64,000 nt of DNA from Pseudophaeomoniella oleicola (lineage: Eukaryota; Ascomycota; Eurotiomycetes; Phaeomoniellales; Phaeomoniellaceae), in assembly GCA_003868215.1 (NCBI GenBank), contig QWDQ01000017.1:248001-312000 (forward strand), given 5' to 3'. Both the position numbers and the translations under genes were made by a program. The notes below the pieces were generated by a model. That model did not search any database. It was not told where the DNA came from and saw only the letters and a list, made by a program, of their open reading frames with translations. Shown one piece after another: positions 10,149-21,541 of the stretch (positions are counted from its first letter, which is position 1; each line of letters starts with the position of its first letter).

Positions 10149-12552
10149 TCAGCGACTGTCCTGAAACCCAAAAAAGGAGTAGAATCGAAGACCTGACTGG
10201 AGTTGGTCCTGATCTGTTGCCGACACTGTTTGGCTATGACGTCCCGCACTCAGCCCTGTCGAACCTGTACTGGGCTGGACTGGAGGATGAATTGAAGGTG
10301 GTAATGGTGGAGCCTGTGTTGCATCCACATCCTCGTGGCGGACTTGAGGACCCTGGCCCGTAAGAAGAGCAATATATCCGTCCAACTGGCCAGTCACTTC
10401 AATATCATGGAGAATAGTTGTGAGAGAGGTCCATTGTAACAAAGCCGACAGATCACGGACCGAGCCTGTGCGGGAGATTCGTCTGATGGTGCTGCGTTAG
10501 CGATGATCTGAAAACGTAGGCAGTGACTTTTCGAGTCGACGATCGTTGCGGGATTGGGGGGAGGTTGGAGACAACGCAGAAAGAGTTCGTGAACCCCAAA
10601 AAGGAAAGGTCAGAATCTTGATCATAAACAAATACAGACTTATGACCATCGAAAGTCTCTTCCAGATGGTGACACATTCTAGCCACATGGGAATGACTTT
10701 GTGGATCAATGTGTTGCTGAACCGGCAGCCATATCCGACACAAAGTATTTGCTCATTGTATTTCAATAAGAAAGCAAAGGCGGTGGGAGAGAATGGGGTT
10801 GGTACAATGTCCACTTACGTTAACTCAATCATCAGCTTCATAATGAATTTGCTGCTGATAAACCCTGACCACCTGAGAATGCATAATCTCATGCCCGTAT
10901 CGGGGGTACCATTAGGCAAGGCGTAGCGGCTTAGGTAGGAATCCCGGGTGTCTCCTTCCCTAATTACAGGTGAGCCCAGCCCGACAAGCCCTAACCATTC
11001 AACAGTCTCGTAGATCCATTCGTCTAATGTCGTATCGTCGTCTATACTTGGTGGACACAAAGGAGGTACCCTTGTATTCTCTTGCTCTGTAATGCTAGGC
11101 TTGCACTCAACTCTGGTGGGATGGAATCTGTCAATCGCAGTGACACTGACTTCATCTGGCGACAATTCGTTAGTGCTATTGGAATATGACAGGGAGTCAT
11201 AACCAACTTTGCTCGGGGGTATCAAGAACTGGCGGCGATACATTGATAAAAAGCCAAATGACCGCAGAGTTGAACACATTTTTGGCCGCCGAAACAAGAC
11301 GTTCAAAGCCTTTCCTGCCGGACACCATCGAGGGCTGACGGAGGTCAAGTTCGATACCTGTATGGCGATTAACTTTAGGTTAGTGCAGCTCCATGGTGAC
11401 GTACGATATCTCGAGTTGACATGCTTCCTCCCTCCACTTCGAATCGGATGACCTTGGAGCCCTGTCCGTTCGTACGTCAATTTATCGACATCAAGTCTCA
11501 GTAGACCTATCGGCATTGTCATTGGCACCTGGACTGGCTCGTGCTTGCATAACGGAAAGCATGTGTCTCCCCTTGCGACGCGCGATGATATTGGAGAACG
11601 ATAGAACAAAGAGATGGCCATACCGTTTCTTAACGAGAACACTTTGTCGACCCCGGGACGACCCTCTGATAACATCAGAATATTCCCTGCGGCATGTCAG
11701 TGTTAAGAAGACCATTGTACGGTAAGTTCATGGACAAAGTCAGGATGGAAATGCGTGGTCATGATTAAAGCAGTAACGGTCCAGTAGGTATAACGACGGC
11801 GAGCATCAATACATGCGCAGATCTGGGAAGACAATATCCGATTTCATTTGAGAGATCGACTTCATCGATATCAAGCTTTAGAGCGCCATCGGATTGCTTC
11901 GACAGACTGAGACATGAGGAAGATGCCTGACAAGGGGTGAAGTTGCTGCCACTTGTCGATATACTGTTCGGCAAGGGAGGAGAAACTTGACACCAGCGTA
12001 AAGATCCAATGCCCTAGCGAGACAAGAGGAGCCAGATACCGTTCTGTATGGCCTCGATGTCGTTGACCTTCCACCTGAGCAGCGGCAAGGTCCGCCATGT
12101 GCCCGCGACATCGGCCATGTCTCGTCCGTGAGATGAACCTCCATACTTGAGACACCAAAGCGCAGTGGGATAGAGAAGAGATGTGCTTCATTGATAGAAA
12201 GAAGTGCAAACAATATGGAAAGATACGACGAAAAGATACACATACCCTTTTTGATATACTCGTTGAAAAAGTCCCCCTGAAGAACCTCTTCCAATTTCAT
12301 GATAACCTTCTCATACCTCGTAGTCGTCAACCGTTCGTCAATCTGTTTCCACGTAGCATCATACAGCTCAAACGGCATGACCAATTCGAGCGACCGCACA
12401 AACGAACCATCATTAATGCTCTTCCAAGGATTCTTCTTCGTCGGCGGCTGCGCCGGATCGATATGGCCCGGAAGCGCTCCTATGGTCGTGTAGATTTTCG
12501 GATCTCGATGTCCGCTGTCGCGGCCTTGGAAATCGAACATGGTTGCGTTCAA
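10149..12552 (-). CDS. rpp40: RNase P/MRP protein subunit Rpp40
   Basis: Subunit of the nuclear ribonucleoproteins that trim tRNA 5' ends (RNase P) and process pre-rRNA (RNase MRP). Exon 1 (12246-12552) gives MFDFQGRDSGH...GALPGHIDPAQPPTKK...LVMPFELYDATWKQI...FFNEYIKKG. A junction at 11686 continues GNILMLSEGRPGVDKVFSL, the signature stretch of fungal Rpp40. Later exons give GLLRLDVDKLTYERTGLQG and ELDLRQPSMVSGRKGFERLV, then EWLGLVGLGSPVIREGD...DSYLSRYALP and RWSGFISSKFIMKLMIEL to about 10815. A last exon from 10482, with QWTSLTTILHDIEVTGQLDGY, fits the family C-terminus. Intron 1 (559 bases) and the last intron (about 330 bases) are unusually long. The 3' end is the least certain part. Confidence 0.75.
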
Positions 12553-13199
12553 GGCATTTTTCCTTTCTTTTGGACGATCAGGTCATGTTCCATGTCATGT
12601 TTTTGATCATAGGGAAGAAGGCGGGAAGGGGGATGTATTATGCATTGGGAATATCAAATAAAAATTCCCGACGTCCTTCGTGCTTGGCAATATATATTCT
12701 GGGAGGACGGCGATGTTGTTGCGAAGAGGAAATTAATTGCACATCAGAAACCATTTTTCTCTCTCTATATCATTGAGGCGAATTCAGTCATATATCTCCA
12801 ATAAAGCTATAGTATCTATCATTTTTGGATGCCTCAGGCTTACTGTGTCCTTTTTCTTTCTATGTGGGAGTGGTAATTCTTTTTTACTTTCTAGGGCAAA
12901 GAACAGAAATCCTATCTCAGGTCGATGCACAGATTGTGAGACAAAAGCAGATCGCAAGTTGTATGGGATAGCAGTTCTTTCCTTCTTGTTGTCCAAGATT
13001 TAACGATACTAACAAGGGGTTGCCAACTGTTATTACATGCCAATAACAAAGACTGGGCCACGCTGGGTGATGTCAAAATCCGACCGTGAGCGGCGCCGTG
13101 GTACTATTCTTGGCGACAGCGACTTCTTTCTTCTTGAAAATATAACCAGATACTGTGATCAAACATTGCGAGGTATTACATGAGCTTGTGTGCCATTGC
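12553..13199. other. spacer between Thoc3 and Rpp40
   Basis: Holds the 3' end region of the THO gene and the promoter of Rpp40, with a TATA-like AATATATATTC near 12690. No coding signal was seen. Confidence 0.5.
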
Positions 13200-14369
13200 T
13201 CACATTGAAGGTCCACCTGCAGCACCTATAATTCTTAGTCCTGCACTCCCTCTGATTATGCCGGACTCAGTCCTCTCGACATGCGAATAGGCAAGCCAGT
13301 AACGATTGGGATGCCAAGCAACTGCTGGAGTATCGGCGCTCGCTGTAGGCACCGTATGCACGACTTCTCCTGTCGCTGCGTGATATATCTCTAACCCTCC
13401 TACGGATCCAGCGCCGCTGCTACTGGAGACTTCTTCCATAGCGACGCTGAAATACCGGCCGTCAAAACTCCATGATATTCCAACAATCTTGCCTGATGCT
13501 GTTGTCGGGATGGTTCTTTGACATATCCAATCAGTTGTATCCCAAAGTGAAATAAGCGCGTCGTGGCCGCCTATAGCGAGATACCTTCCATTAGGTGAGA
13601 AAGCAATCGATGCACAGGCGGAGGTATGTGCATGTAAGGTGTGGAGCACAGTGAAGCTCGGATAGTCAAGCAACTTGACAGAGCCGTTACCTTGTGTGAT
13701 CAAAAGGTCAACAGGCTCCACGCTGTTAGAAAACGTCGTTAGATTAGTCTGATCGTTTTGTGGCCGAGGTTGTAATGCGACTGGCGTTCCAGAGCTCAAC
13801 GATATCGGTACGAGAATATCATTCTTGACGGAATCAGCTTGATACCATGATATTCGACGGACGGCGATCCTACCTTGGTTCCGATGATGATGGTGCTGCC
13901 GTCGTTGCTCCAAGCCAAGCTGATACATTCTGGGCCAATGTCCACTTTCGCTACGCAGGTCTTGCTTCGCACATCCCAAAGCCGGACTGTACCATCTTTT
14001 GAGCAGCTAGCCAGTTCGGCCTCCTTGGTAGGATTGAACGCAACCTTCTCAATCGCACCGCTATGCCCCCGTAGTTCTGTCGAATGCTTGTATGAAGGCC
14101 GATCGGGATTCCAAACTCGGATGGAATTGTTAGCCAGTCCCGTCGCGATGTAGGTCCCCGTGGGATTCCAGGCTATCGTTCGAACACTATGAAACACGTC
14201 TCAGTCGGGGGAGAATTCGGCAAGATTGGTTGCGCATGGGTGGTTAAACTGACTCGGATTTCGAAGGACCGCGTGTTGCTGGCTCATGGTACGCTTGGGT
14301 CTTGAGCGCAGCAAACAATGCGCCGAAGCGATCCCTGGGTACTATGCGACGTTGAGGAACAGGCGCCAT
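13200..14369 (-). CDS. THO complex WD40 subunit (Tex1/Thoc3)
   Basis: A WD40 beta-propeller subunit of the THO/TREX complex, which couples transcription to nuclear mRNA export. Exons are 14254-14369, 13874-14186 and 13200-13823, joined by a short GT-AG intron and a 50-base one, giving 350 residues. The start MAPVPQRRIVPRDRFGALFA was chosen because only this ATG gives the right phase into VRTIAWNPTGTYIATG. Visible repeats include SIRVWNPDRPSY, ASCSKDGTVRLWDVRSKTCV, YLAIGGHDALISLWDTTDW and WSFDGRYFSVAMEE; AVAWHPNRYWLAYS lies near the C-terminus. This order and the NP-x-KE-x-ELASCS step match Thoc3 better than other WD40 families. Confidence 0.85.
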
Positions 14370-15015
14370 CGGTCAGAGAGAGGGATATTCTCCGGTTTCA
14401 TGACCTCTTATCTTATTGATGCATCATTCACGAATCGTTCATCATCATGCACCAGTACTGTAGCTGCAGCGAAAGAAAGAATCGGTCTTGAACAATAATT
14501 GACAATAGGGCTACTAGCGCGCATGGACGCTTGAAGGTTATACTACGTAATACATAACGCCAAGCCCTCGTAGCGGTGATTTTTATTGTATTGTACGCAT
14601 CTTGCAACTCCTACTACGCAGTATAGCAGTGTGTACGTCCATATATATCTCGTCGCGTTCTGCAAATCGTGCATACTATCATAATCTCATTCCCAACCAA
14701 GATAGCAACCAAGAGTGCCCTGCTAGGCGCTGATTACACCCATACAAACTCCACAGTCCATGACCAAAAACAGCAGATCGACCGCCTTGCTGCTATGGCA
14801 AATACGCCCCAAGAATCAAAACACGTATCGTCGTATATCTGCAGCTGCTCGAACCCAGTTCGCCGCCCACCCAACTGTTGCGGAATCCAGTACTGAAGTC
14901 AAAACTATAGGTTTTGCACCACGGATGGCTTGTAAGACATCTCCCTGGCTCACGCTGACAACGGTAGGCTGATTGCGAACACCATGTCACAAATCAGAAC
15001 TCAGGTCACAATCTC
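14370..15015. other. spacer, no gene
   Basis: Promoter of the THO gene and 3' region of the Zn2Cys6 gene. Contains TACTACGTAATAC-like and CTACTACGCAGTA palindrome variants (about 14540 and 14610). No coding frame with recognisable content. Confidence 0.45.
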
Positions 15016-17683
15016 TTAATTTGAGTTGTTGAGGTCGTTCCATCCATTCCAACCCATTCCGCCAAGTGCCATCGAATACTGAGAGCCATCAGGTTGTGAC
15101 GTCCCGCCGCTGAAACCTTGGCTTTTAGGATCTGTTGTAGAAGGAACTCCATCGAATGGTATATTCCATCCTGAAGGCAGGTCGAACTCCGGAGGAAGAG
15201 AGGTGCCGTTAGAGAGCAGATTATAGGTGAGGGAAACCCCTTCTTGTTGATATAATGGATGAGTGGAATTTGTCGTGCCTGAGGCGGTACTGTTGACCCC
15301 TTCCATATTCGGCGAGGAAGTAGAATTATTCGACGAGTCCTTTTGTGACAACGTGGAAGGCGTCGGATGTCCAGATGTAGACATAGTAGATCTTGATAGA
15401 TCCGTGCCAAACGAATTATCGGTATTCCCAGAATCTTTAAAAGGATTATTCCACATAGATGGAAAAGAGTCACTGTTCTTCGCCGGTTGTGAGGGCTGTA
15501 TCCCGGATTCGGAGATCATGGTCGGACCATTTTCAGCGTTCGGAACAAGCTGGGATGGCTGATCATTATCATGATCAAACATTGCCATGGCTCTGCAGGT
15601 GTCGAAGCCGTTTGATTGTGTACGCTGCATATCGCAATTAATACACCTAAAAGAAATGAAGAGTAGATACACACCATTTTCATCTGCACCGCTTTCAAGT
15701 CAAATTCTCTCGAGAACCTTCCCAAATTGCAAGCTTCGAGGTCAAGGTCCAATTGTGCTATGAACGAGCCTGTCAAGGGTGTCGTAGCTTTCATAGCATC
15801 CATTGCGGCGAGCAAGAATTGAAGCGAAGCACTCGCTTGTTCGTCGTCCGACGCAGACTTGAGGTACTGAATGAAAACTCGAGCTGCAACGTAAATGCTG
15901 AACGAACTAAAAGGGTTTAACTGCAAATTTTTTTTAGTAAGTTGCTTCACTGGCTTTTGGCAAAGGGGACGTGGGGTTGTAGAAGTAGCTCACAGTTGAC
16001 AAATCAATGGTGCTGACCATTCTCATAATATTCGCTATTTGTTCCGCGGCGACGATGCACCTCCTCTTGCTCTCAGAGCTCATGCTAGCCCCCTTTCGGT
16101 TTCGATCAGCCCTGAATATGGCTGCTTGATGGAGACAAATTCCCGATGTATGTAGGTTCAAGTTACAAAAAATGGTGTTTGGATCCGAAATCCCCTGGGG
16201 GAGCTTTAAACTAGGGGGTAGCGCTAGTGACGTTGTAAGTAGAACATTGTCAAGTCGTCGATGTCGACTCCAGAATTCACAATTGAGGTCTTGATCATTG
16301 TCGTCTTTGTCGGGACGGTGAAGATGATGGAGAACTCGACCGAACATACAGGCCGTGAGACACACCCCAGCAAGAGGTGATATTACACCATCCACTTTTG
16401 ACTCCAGAACGTCAACGAGTGCTGGCGTCTTCTCAAATCTGCTGGTTTGATATGCTTCGTCCGTTGCCGGAAGGTGACTGAAGATCTGTTGGCGGTCAGC
16501 ATTTCATTTAGATCGCTCCACCGCATATACGCACATCTCTCTCATCAACAGTAAAAGGCCAGCCCGTCCCAACGCTTGCATACCGATCGTGACAAAAGGC
16601 GATCCAGAAAGTTCTCCTTCTCTCCTCACGCTCTGTCCAATCACGAGGAGGTGGGATACATTGCTTGACATCAATACCCCCACCATCCATACGATGAAGT
16701 CCCATCATCTGGCATAGTCTTGTGGCCCTCCCGCAGCTTTGCCATGCTCGAGGGAACATCATCGTCTTGAACTCATAGGCGGCGATCAGTGCCCAACATT
16801 GAGCATGAGCTACCGAGACCATTCCTTCGCCTTGACTCCTCATCTCATCTGCTTCTGCATACTTCCTAGCCCGAGTATAAAAGTGAGAGACGAGTGACGA
16901 GTACCTCGGTGTAAGACATGCAGCATGAGTCCACATCGCATATCGTAGGCATACAGGAGGTTTCATATACGGAGAGAGATTCAGAGCCATGTAAAAACGA
17001 CCACGGTGTATCATCGGAAGATTGATGTGTACTCTCTCAAAATAGATCTCGAAGCTGCACACGATTCATCAGTGCTATCCACAACTTCTTGGGTCTTGTA
17101 CACACAGGTCTTTGACGACTTCTGGGTCTGGTAGCGGTTCTTCTACCCCAAGAGATATCATCTCCCATGTAAAGTCATTGTCGTTCATATCGAAAAGAGG
17201 GTCACCTCCAAACGCCAGCGTTGGATCAAGCATTTCATTGCCAATGGCGATGTCTGGTAGAGAATCCATGGTCGGTTCGGCGGTGAAGGAGGGTATTGGG
17301 TCCGTGGTAGTCCTGTCATCCTTGGGCAATTCGACCTGCTCGACGCTTGGTTCTTTGGTCTTGAGGAGGGTTTCAACTTGAGCTATGACGCATCAGTCCC
17401 AGTCCTTATATTTTGGAACAATATGCGCAGACTTACCAAGCCTGGCTTCCAGTTGCTTCACATATCCTCGCTTTGGACCACTCTTCCTGCGCACCTCGTC
17501 ATAGGCGCATTGATGCCCTAGACGCGAGCAGGTCCCGCAACTGGGCCGACTCCCATCGCATCGTAACTTTCTTCTGCGACATATTACACATGCAATCCTC
17601 TTCGGCCGGGATACATAGCCAGCGCCTTGCCCTGTTGCCGGAGTCGCATAATCCGCCACGTTCTCGTTCGAAGAGGCACTCAT
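15016..17683 (-). CDS. Zn2Cys6 fungal transcription factor with fungal_trans domain
   Basis: A binuclear zinc-cluster regulator. Exon 1 encodes CVICRRRKLRCDGSRPSC then GTCSRLGHQC, all six zinc cysteines present, followed by the linker YDEVRRKSGPKRGYVKQLEARL, common in one large fungal subfamily. Junctions at roughly 17436/17382 and 17093/17050 join to the middle homology region, with FEIYFERVHINLPMIH, LRYAMWTHAACL and ERRRTFWIAFCHDRY. Further exons continue through PALVDVLESKVDGVI, QIANIMRMVSTIDLS and LNPFSSFSIYVAARVF. The last exon has a glycine/serine/asparagine-rich tail ending GWNDLNNSN at 15016. About seven exons in all. The target genes cannot be told from sequence and no metabolic cluster adjoins it. 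Confidence 0.85.
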
Positions 17684-18558
17684 TGCATTGCCCTTCGTGC
17701 TTTGTATAAGATTAGTGTTATTCGCGTGGATCGTATCGAGAGTCGTCTCTCCAGCTCAAGCTAGACTGCTTCTCCAAGGGGATAGAAGGTCATGGGCACA
17801 TTAAGCACAGGGCGCAGACAGGTGATTTACGGGCGCAGGCAGTAGCATTCCCGATAAGCGATTAGACCCTACAGTACTACGTAGTACAGAGTAAGGTATG
17901 TAATATGTAATAATGTAAACAGGGTATCGATCAAGAAAAGGAGAGAGAAAGGAGAGAGAAAGGAGAACGAAAAGAATGGCAGCTGAGCAATGCTGACAGG
18001 TGGACACTTGGACTCGTCATGATGTCCAGCCTGTCTCCCGTCCACCAGAGTTTGAATTGGCACTGGTACTGCAAATTGTTGGCGTTTCCAGGTATTCGAT
18101 TCCTCCATACAGAGAAGTTCGTTCTGGCCCCCACGATCCAACAAGGCGGCGAGGCGGAGAGAGAATCGATGCTTTAGGTTTACTGTCATCTTTCAATCGG
18201 CCCAACTTTCTCCCGACCAACCCTCAACAAACGTCTGCTACGTACGACAGTAAAAGGATCACAGAAGTCAGAAAGCTGACACCATTGAATCGATAACTAT
18301 GATATCTCCTGAGAAAGCTTGTATTCAAGACGCAGAATGATTCAAGCTGCCTTCCCTATAATTGATACATTAATGTGAGCCGAAGTTTCGAACTTTTGAG
18401 TGGCCTATAGTGCCTCTGTTCTTCCGAAGGAATCGTGGTCTCGTAGTGATAGAATATGAAAGCCTTCGTTGTTCGCCCATGGTCACAAAACTTCCTTATC
18501 CATCTTTTGTTTTGTCGCCTCAGCCCAGCTTCAGCCAGAACAATGAACGTGTAGGGTT
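17684..18558. other. spacer with a TACTACGTAGTA palindrome
   Basis: Promoter of the zinc-cluster gene on the left and 3' region of the DUF6594 gene on the right. A perfect palindrome GTACTACGTAGTAC lies at about 17873-17886, and GAGAGAAAG units repeat near 17940-17970. Open frames here lack recognisable content. Confidence 0.5.
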
Positions 18559-20132
18559 TCAGCTTGTAGCACCCAGCGAGAACCCGTCGTTGCCAACGAA
18601 AACAACCAAGACTGCACAATAGGCTGCAGCGGCTGCTAGGATCTCATGTCTCTTCGCCGAGGTAAAGAAGGACAAGCCTGCAGAGAACAGCAGCGTAGAG
18701 AGGAGAAGTGTGGCCATACACAGTGCGTTGGCCCGAGTGTCTGGGGAAGAACTCGCCGGGAGTGTCAATCGGCTGATAGAGATGGCTTGTGAGTCACTTC
18801 GTTGCAGTGGTGACAGAATTCGAACCGTGAAACAAAATTGTAGGTGAGAGTAGAGTAGGCACTTACGATAGAACATAAACTGGTAGGATCAGAAGCACCA
18901 AAACCATGCAGGTGATGATGATATCAACAGCTATAGCAATTCTCGAGCGAGCCCAGTACACTTCGGCAGCGTTCTCCTCGCCACTCTTGACCGCTGTCTC
19001 GGGAGTTTGGAACAGTTTCTATATTGGTGTAGGTAGTGGTTAGATGATGAGGTTATATGTGAGGGCAGTATGTAAGAAATAATAGTCATATGTTCTGAAC
19101 CGTGCGGATGGGTTTTGCTCGTAAAAGAAGAAGAGAAAAGGAAAAGAAAGAGTAATTCCAGGAGGCTTACTCTAACGAGCCTACAGTTACAGATCTGTAG
19201 GAACTTTTCCAGCTGGGTATCAAGCCAAGCATGTTCACGCCCCGGCCTGAGGGAAACCAGATCTTCTTTGTGGTAGACGAAAGAGTATTCAGGAACAGGC
19301 ACTGGCTCCTCATTCTGAAGAAAATTCTCCACGCTTTTGCAGTCTGTTTTACTTGGTTGACTGAGAGACATCATCGTCTTGGCAGAAGCCAGGAGGTGTG
19401 CTGGAGATGGGAAATCAGCAAGTCGCTTCTCGAAGAAAAAAAGGAGAATGCTTATAGGGGAAAGAACTCACCATATTCGTTGAACGCCTCCTTGAGATTG
19501 ACCATCAAAGACTTTCTTTCGTCTGAGAAATCTTGTTTACGGGTAAGGGCCCCTGGATCTTTGAAAGTATCCACGTCGTCCATGAAGTCGAGCTTTTCTT
19601 CCAGGTTGCGGAGATCTTCTTGTGCCTCGGTCAACAATCTGGCCTGCACATGACCAAATCGACGGTATACCATGAAGTTGGGGTCGCTGTCAAGGAATCT
19701 TGCCAGTAGTGGGTAGCCAGGAGCGCCGCCATGCACTAATATCATGAGCTTGCCTGAGAGTCATGATTAAGCAAGAGAACGGACCTTTTCTAATTCGAGG
19801 CTCACGACCATTGGAGTCCTGCTCTGTGCTTTGTTGACTTCCGCTCTCTTCGGCAACTGCACCTTGCTGCCATTGAAACCGGCTTGTAATTTGTTGTCGT
19901 AGCAACTTCAACTTGTGATACCATGGCAAGCTGTCAGGCTGGTCAGGGTCTTGAGATACATCAATTAGCAAATTATCCTACAAGAAGGATTTGAATACTA
20001 ACGCTGGCCTTGCACGCCATTGATAGTCGGCAACGTACAGATCGGTGAATCCGATTCATCAAATGCGCCGTCGGAAGGACTTCTCTTTAACGAGATTTCA
20101 CCTTCCCCCTTTTCGAGATCGACCGCAAGCAT
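18559..20132 (-). CDS. DUF6594 family membrane protein
   Basis: A fungus-specific family of unknown function. Five introns connect six exons in phase. Exon 1, from the ATG at 20132 (MLAVDLEKGEGEIS...), is preceded by an in-frame stop. It joins HPDQPDSLPWYHKL, then GKLMILVHGGAPGYPLLARF, and the family signature SDPNFMVYRRFGHVQARLLT, EAQEDLRNLEEKLDFMDD. AFNEYAHLLASAKTMM and EHAWLDTQLEKFLQICNC follow. The C-terminus has the usual three hydrophobic segments: IAVDIIITCMVLVLLILPVY, ALCMATLLLSTLLFSAGLSF, and ILAAAAAYCAVLVVFVGND. The acidic N-terminus and the C-terminal membrane anchor are as expected. A decayed relative lies at 23997-24710 on the other strand. Confidence 0.8.
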
Positions 20133-20571
20133 TGCACGCTCAGAGCATTCAGTCAATCAGCGGAGTATGAGTTCTCGATGCTTCAGCTTAGCTATTTTGT
20201 GGACATAGATCGACGAGATATCCTGCATGATTATATAGTCTATCATATCTCTCCTTGCCGAGGCACAAGGCATCAATGCTTCGTTTAAAGAAGGAGGTCG
20301 AATATGTTGACTTTGATTATCATTGGTTATATCGGACTGTCAATCCAGAACTCGGCATCCATCCATTGAAGAACCGAAAGTACGGTAATGCAAGGCTTGC
20401 CCGAACCCTGCAAGGCTTCCGGGATTGTGGTGTCGATCTATGGTAGAGCGTTCGATCAGTCCACCACGATCGCCGCTCTTATCTACCGGACGTACAAAAG
20501 GCGACTGCTTCTCCTCACCGCACCTCGGACTCGCCACAAGGCAACTACTGCGAACCTCGCAATGACCACAA
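20133..20571. other. spacer, no gene
   Basis: Region between the DUF6594 gene start and the end of the next minus-strand gene. The open frames on the plus strand have no recognisable content. Probably promoter sequence. Confidence 0.4.
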
Positions 20572-21003
20572 TCAATGCGCCGATGTCAGGCTTCTCTCCT
20601 TAAACAGCTTTCCGCTCAAAATGAGAGTGCCAGAAACAGGATCCTTGAGGATGTAAGACCAAACCTTTCCAATCTCGTCCAATGACCCTTCCTCGACCAC
20701 ATAGACGTTTGAATCTCCCCTTGGTTCCTTGATTCGCACTCTTTGTCCTTTTGTAAATGCAGCTTTGGCCTGGATAGCGTACATCAGCGATAAATGAATC
20801 GGAGATTGTCATAGGCGAAAGCAAAACCTACGTTCGCCGGATTGTTCTTTTTGTAGACATATGCGCGCGTGGGGGGCTGTCTTTCCTCTTCTTCCCTGCT
20901 TTGCCCAGCCTTATTGGATTAGCAAGAGGAATCATCGCAAGGCAGATCTGCAGGCCACGATGCACAGATTTCTCACATTTTGAGACGGTTCTGCCGTATC
21001 CAT
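20572..21003 (-). CDS. small conserved-looking protein of unknown function, three exons
   Basis: Exons 20977-21003, 20832-20909 and 20572-20769 join across two GT-AG introns in phase, giving about 100 residues. It begins MDTAEPSQNAGQSREEEERQ and runs through AYVYKKNNPANAKAAFTKGQ, RVRIKEPRGDSNVYVVEEG and GKVWSYILKDPVSGTLILSG. The GQRVRI...VYVVEEG...YILKD pattern looks like a small SH3/KOW-like beta barrel, but this is inference; I do not recognise a named family. The first intron carries a GCTAAT branch site 10 bases before the acceptor. The gene would have been missed by single-exon calling. Confidence 0.6.
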
Positions 21004-21541
21004 ATTCAGCTCGAAATCCCAAGAGTATGCCTCAGGCATCAAAAGTAAACATTCTGTCAGAATGAGCCTCGCGGCAGATTCATATGTTTATGGAACCATT
21101 GCCTCTGCCACTAAAAGCATCCATCTTTTATCACCTCCATAAACAGGGAATGGCACCTGTCATCCCGTGTGACCTGTACTTGCATAATCTCGGGTAATGG
21201 AGGGCGGGAATGGCCCAATTCCCTTTGATAACGAGTTCACATCCTGGATATATGATATCACACTATGTCTACTAATTGCATGCAGGATAGGACTAGGTAA
21301 ATCTGCACAGTCTAGAACTCATACACGTCTCTAAGTGTTACAGTCGACTGGCGCCTAGCTGTACGAATACCCCACTTTGCGGCTCTGCTCGCCGTTTCTC
21401 ATTCTGCGGACGTCGTCAGCAACAGATCCTCAAACGACCGATCGAACATCGCATAACCATATATATAGCATTGCAAGCACCAGAGATCTGGTAAAGACTG
21501 CTTAGCCCTGCTCTCTCGGGCCGCGGAAATCCTCAGGCCGT
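21004..21541. other. spacer, no gene
   Basis: Contains the 3' end region of the caspase-like gene, including a shadow frame at 21399-21659 in another phase, and the promoter of the small gene. Nothing else seen. Confidence 0.4.

Noticed and set aside
13875-14153. Plus-strand frame over the THO gene
   Set aside because: Antisense shadow of the WD40 gene.
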